From contig JAQISU010000022.1 in the NCBI GenBank assembly GCA_029339505.1, positions 16,869,001 through 16,933,000 on the forward strand: a stretch of 64,000 bases of DNA, given 5' to 3'. Below the pieces are notes generated by a model, which saw only the letters and a program-made list of their open reading frames with translations, was not told the origin of the DNA and made no database searches. Shown here in pieces: positions 61,684 through 64,000 of the stretch (within the stretch, counting starts at the first letter, position 1; every line of letters begins with the position of its first letter). The stretch comes from Unio delphinus (lineage: Eukaryota > Mollusca > Bivalvia > Unionida > Unionidae). A program made the position numbers and the translations under genes.

Positions 61684-61854
61684 TGTTATTATACAAATGA
61701 ACCAAGAATTCAGACCTCACCCCTCCGTGCTTGTTAATTATGAAGCATTCGTAATAGTATTATCAGAAAATTCTATTTTCGTATGTCAAAATACAGTACA
61801 CGCGTACCGTCTATAACACCAAGGGAGACCACTCTTAAATGATAATAACCAAGG
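61684..61854. other. Sequence right of the last viral gene
   Basis: AT-rich and non-coding, with the phrase ACCAAGGGAG twice (61,819 and 61,849). The right end of the viral element probably lies here or further right. Confidence 0.4.
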
Positions 61855-62700
61855 GAGTTATCATTGTGATTTAGCGGCTTGGTATTTCTTTTTAGGAAAA
61901 GATATATTTTCTTTTTTTTTTAGTGTTTAAGTCAAATATTCTGTGTCACGTGCGATTAATGCGTATTTCATAACATAGGATGTGATCCGGAGATACAGGC
62001 GTTACAGGATAACACACGTGTATACTTTCTCCCTTAGATTGTGTTAACTTGTTTAATGGGTATTGTGATTCAGCGCTGGGCATTGTTTTGTAAGAAAAGA
62101 CATGTTTTCAAACAATTATATTCTTTGTTCTAGTGTTTGAGTCAAATATGCTGTCTCATTTAAATACTGTGAAACACCATTAATAAGTAATTCAAGAAAA
62201 TAAAATAGCATACTTGCGGATTGATGTATTAATTCCCTTTATATACTCTCTCACTTAGATGTTGTCGAGATGATAAGGGAGGGAATAACAACCCCTCCCA
62301 CCTACTCTTATATGTTTCTACTATTATGTGTAAATATAAGTGTTTTTAAATGTCTGTATGTAGACTATCATTTGTATAATTTAATATGTAAATATTGAAT
62401 AAAGATTTTAAAAAAAAGAGGATGCAGACATGGCACCTATAAAAGATGTACAAATGCTACATCTATAAAAATTACATTACAGTATGGCGTGGGTTATTCA
62501 GCGGCTTGGGATATAATTAATTAGAAAAGAAATCAAATATAAAATGTTTTCAAACGATTATATTCTTTTTTTTTAGTGCTTTATGCAAATATTCTGTCTC
62601 ATTTTAATACTGTGAAGCACCATTAACAAGTAATTCAAGAAAATAAAATAACACACTCTGTGGATTGACGCTGCTGTATTAGTCACCTTATATACTAAAT
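61855..62700 (+). repeat. Three imperfect direct repeats right of the viral element
   Basis: Related segments begin near 61,866 (GTGATTTAGCGGCTTGG), 62,065 (GTGATTCAGCGCTGGG) and 62,492 (GTTATTCAGCGGCTTGGG). Each goes on to AAAAGA...ATTCTTT...TAGTG and AAATATTCTGT or AAATATGCTGT. The last two share about 200 bp, including CAAGTAATTCAAGAAAATAA or close variants. They could be subterminal repeats of the viral element or an unrelated family. Confidence 0.6.
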
Positions 62701-62763
62701 GAAAGGTTTAAAGCTGGGGCTTTCAAAGGCCAATCCGACCAGTCAAAAAATAACCCACGCCAT
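62484..62763. mobile_element. 280-bp MITE-like inverted-repeat element
   Basis: A perfect 15-bp inverted repeat, ATGGCGTGGGTTATT at the left and AATAACCCACGCCAT at the right, bounds 280 bp of AT-rich non-coding DNA. No clear target-site duplication is visible. It overlaps the last imperfect direct repeat and the left arm of the next palindrome. Confidence 0.5.
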
Positions 62764-62861
62764 TGAAACGTGTGCGTGGTTGACTTTTACTCAATCATGC
62801 AACCGGGTTTAATTTCATGGGTTGCTTTGATTGGTCGGATTGGCCTTTGAAAATCAGCCCC
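62716..62861. repeat. 146-bp palindromic element
   Basis: The left arm GGGGCTTTCAAAGGCCAATC continuing CGACCAGTCAAA pairs with the right arm TTTGATTGGTCGGATTGGCC continuing TTTGAAAATCAGCCCC, with a few mismatches. The arms are about 31-36 bp around an 80-bp spacer containing GTGTGCGTGG. It could form a hairpin and is probably a MITE. Confidence 0.75.
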
Positions 62862-62901
62862 GTCGTTTCATGTTTGTGATGTCTGTGCCGTCCCATCATC
62901 A

Positions 62902-62957
62902 TTACATCATCATTGAATTATAATCCATATTACATCATCATTGAATTATAATCCATC
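62902..62957 (+). repeat. 28-bp direct repeat, two copies
   Basis: ATTACATCATCATTGAATTA followed by TAATCCAT occurs twice in tandem, followed by TTAATTAAG phrases. Confidence 0.85.
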
Positions 62958-63046
62958 CTTAATTAAGTTAATTAAGTATATGTATACCTACAATCTGAAT
63001 GGAGATATATACGGTATTTGTGCTGTCCTTAATTAAGTATATGTTG

Positions 63047-63092
63047 TGACGTCACCCCAAGCATATCTTCTGGGCGGTCTAAGATGGCGTTT
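63047..63092 (+). promoter_or_regulatory. Possible core promoter: CRE plus YY1-like start
   Basis: TGACGTCA, a perfect CRE palindrome, lies 30 bp upstream of AAGATGGCG, which matches the YY1 element found at many animal transcription starts and also gives a good Kozak ATG. The area is GC-richer than its surroundings. Confidence 0.4.
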
Positions 63093-63311
63093 GCCACGTT
63101 AGGCCTCCCTTCCGGAGATGTATGTTTCGGGTTTCCCTTGGGCTTACTTGGATGTGAAGGCAACCAAGGAGTTCCAAAGATGTGTTGTCGTATATATGTA
63201 ACCTCTAGGTCATTTCACGTAAACATACCCTCTTGTGATTATAACCCGTTATTTGACGAGTTAGATTCACTCTTAGGGGAATATGTTTCCGGTGAATGTA
63301 AATATAAATGA
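63084..63311 (+). CDS. Small hypothetical ORF or first exon
   Basis: 75 codons starting in a strong Kozak context (AAGATGGCG) and ending in TGA. The product has five cysteines and a C-terminal acidic part (FDELDSLLGEY) but no family I know. A GTAAAT near 63,298 could be a splice donor, making this a first exon of a gene that runs past the window. It could equally be a chance frame. Confidence 0.25.
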   Translation: MAFATLGLPSGDVCFGFPLGLLGCEGNQGVPKMCCRIYVTSRSFHVNIPSCDYNPLFDELDSLLGEYVSGECKYK

Positions 63312-63650
63312 CCTAAAATAAATACCATCCATGGATGTAATTAGCTCTCCATCACATTTGGGTTACCCCGTATGGTGTTCAAAAATGAATTACCGGCCAA
63401 AACGTGGATGCACATTGGGTAACCCCAGAATGAATTATAGGCTAATAGAAACGGTCATAGGGTCATATCTCAAAGAGCAAAAACAAAAAAAAAACATTCT
63501 GATATAAAACAGAAACAGAAAATTGCTCTAACAAAGGACCCTATGAAAGACACAAAGACCTAATAAGGGACCCAATGAATGCAAATAGAACCACAACGGC
63601 CTATATCAAGGGGGCCAAATGACTGATAATCGCTCATCATGGTTGATATT
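63312..63650. other. Non-coding stretch
   Basis: Unique DNA in which GGGTTACCCCGTATG and GGGTAACCCCAGAATG show a diverged direct phrase. No gene is visible. Confidence 0.4.
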
Positions 63651-63654
63651 TATT

Positions 63655-64000
63655 TTTGTCTGCATTTATATTTATATATACAGACTGAATTTTAAAAAAT
63701 ATATTTATATATACAGACTGAATTTTTAAAAAAGATAGTTATATATACAGAATTAATTTTAAAAAATATATTTATATATACAGAATTAATTTTAAAAAAT
63801 ATATTTATATATACAGACTGAATTTTTAAAAAAGATAGTTATATATACAGACTGAATTTTTAAAAAAGATATTTATATATACAGACTGAATTTTTAAAAA
63901 AGATATTTATATATACAGACTGAATTTTTAAAAAATATATTTATATATACAGACTGAATTTTTAAAAAAGATATTTATATATACAGAATTAATTTTTAAA
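63655..64000. repeat. 33/34-bp AT-rich minisatellite running off the right edge
   Basis: About ten units of ATTTATATATACAGACTGAA followed by TTTTTAAAAAAGAT, with variants lacking one base or with AGAATTAATTTTAAA. Confidence 0.93.

Larger units (their letters stand above)
55488..61720. mobile_element. Polinton/adintovirus-like element lacking capsid genes
   Basis: A block of tightly packed genes on both strands replaces the repeat-rich host DNA: packaging ATPase, zinc-ribbon plus PLA2 frames, DD35E integrase, HNH nuclease, polymerase-helicase and a cysteine-rich protein. Integrase, ATPase and a B-type polymerase together are the hallmark of Maverick/Polintons, and the zinc-ribbon/PLA2 pair is known from adintoviruses. 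Usual Polintons are 15-20 kb and encode major and minor capsid proteins and an adenovirus-type protease; none is seen here. The left limit is set by truncation of a host repeat at 55,487. The right limit is uncertain, and I could not find a matching right terminal inverted repeat. Long intact frames suggest recent activity. Confidence 0.8.

Noticed and set aside
61700..64000. Right terminal inverted repeat of the viral element
   Set aside because: I looked for the reverse of the AGCAGCAGAGGGGG arm and did not see it. The right end therefore remains undefined.

Overview
This looks like an animal nuclear genome, most likely a mollusc and probably a bivalve. It has short conserved exons with GT/AG introns several kilobases long, two families of tRNA-derived SINEs of a type I associate from memory with bivalves, decayed DNA transposons, and a Polinton/adintovirus-like element. 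The organism assignment is an inference; the exons, repeats and viral genes are read directly from the sequence. Layout: (1) Bases 1 to about 33,393 are one uninterrupted satellite array of roughly 618 copies of a 54-bp AT-rich unit with clear higher-order structure. It enters from the left edge and ends abruptly. Because 54 bp equals 18 codons and the consensus lacks stops in one frame on each strand, the array shows very long open frames; I treat them as non-coding. (2) From about 34.8 to 51.8 kb the + strand carries five consecutive exons of a Ski2-type DExH RNA helicase (SKIC2, formerly SKIV2L), the helicase of the cytoplasmic Ski complex that feeds RNA to the exosome. They encode motifs I, Ia, Ib, II and III. 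The N-terminal and C-terminal exons lie outside the window, so the satellite and the viral element may both sit in SKIC2 introns. The introns hold minisatellites of 24, 30, 36 and about 39 bp, six SINEs, a decayed ZNF862/hAT-like gene, a 2.2-kb inverted-repeat insertion, and a pogo/Tigger remnant. Two of the exons have their 3' splice acceptors tandemly duplicated. (3) From 55.5 to 61.7 kb lies a compact 6.2-kb virus-like element: packaging ATPase (-), a small zinc-ribbon protein and a phospholipase A2 frame (+), a retroviral-type integrase (+), an HNH nuclease (-), a 1,095-residue protein joining a family-B polymerase-like region to a superfamily-1 helicase (-), and a small cysteine-rich protein (+). 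I see no capsid or protease gene. (4) From 61.7 to 64 kb are imperfect repeats, an inverted-repeat MITE-like element, a possible promoter with a small ORF, and an AT-rich 33/34-bp minisatellite running off the right edge. How the genes relate: SKIC2 is the only clear host gene. In the viral element the integrase would insert the DNA, the polymerase-helicase would copy it, and the ATPase plus PLA2 are functions normally used with a capsid. Their presence without a capsid gene is the main puzzle of the window.
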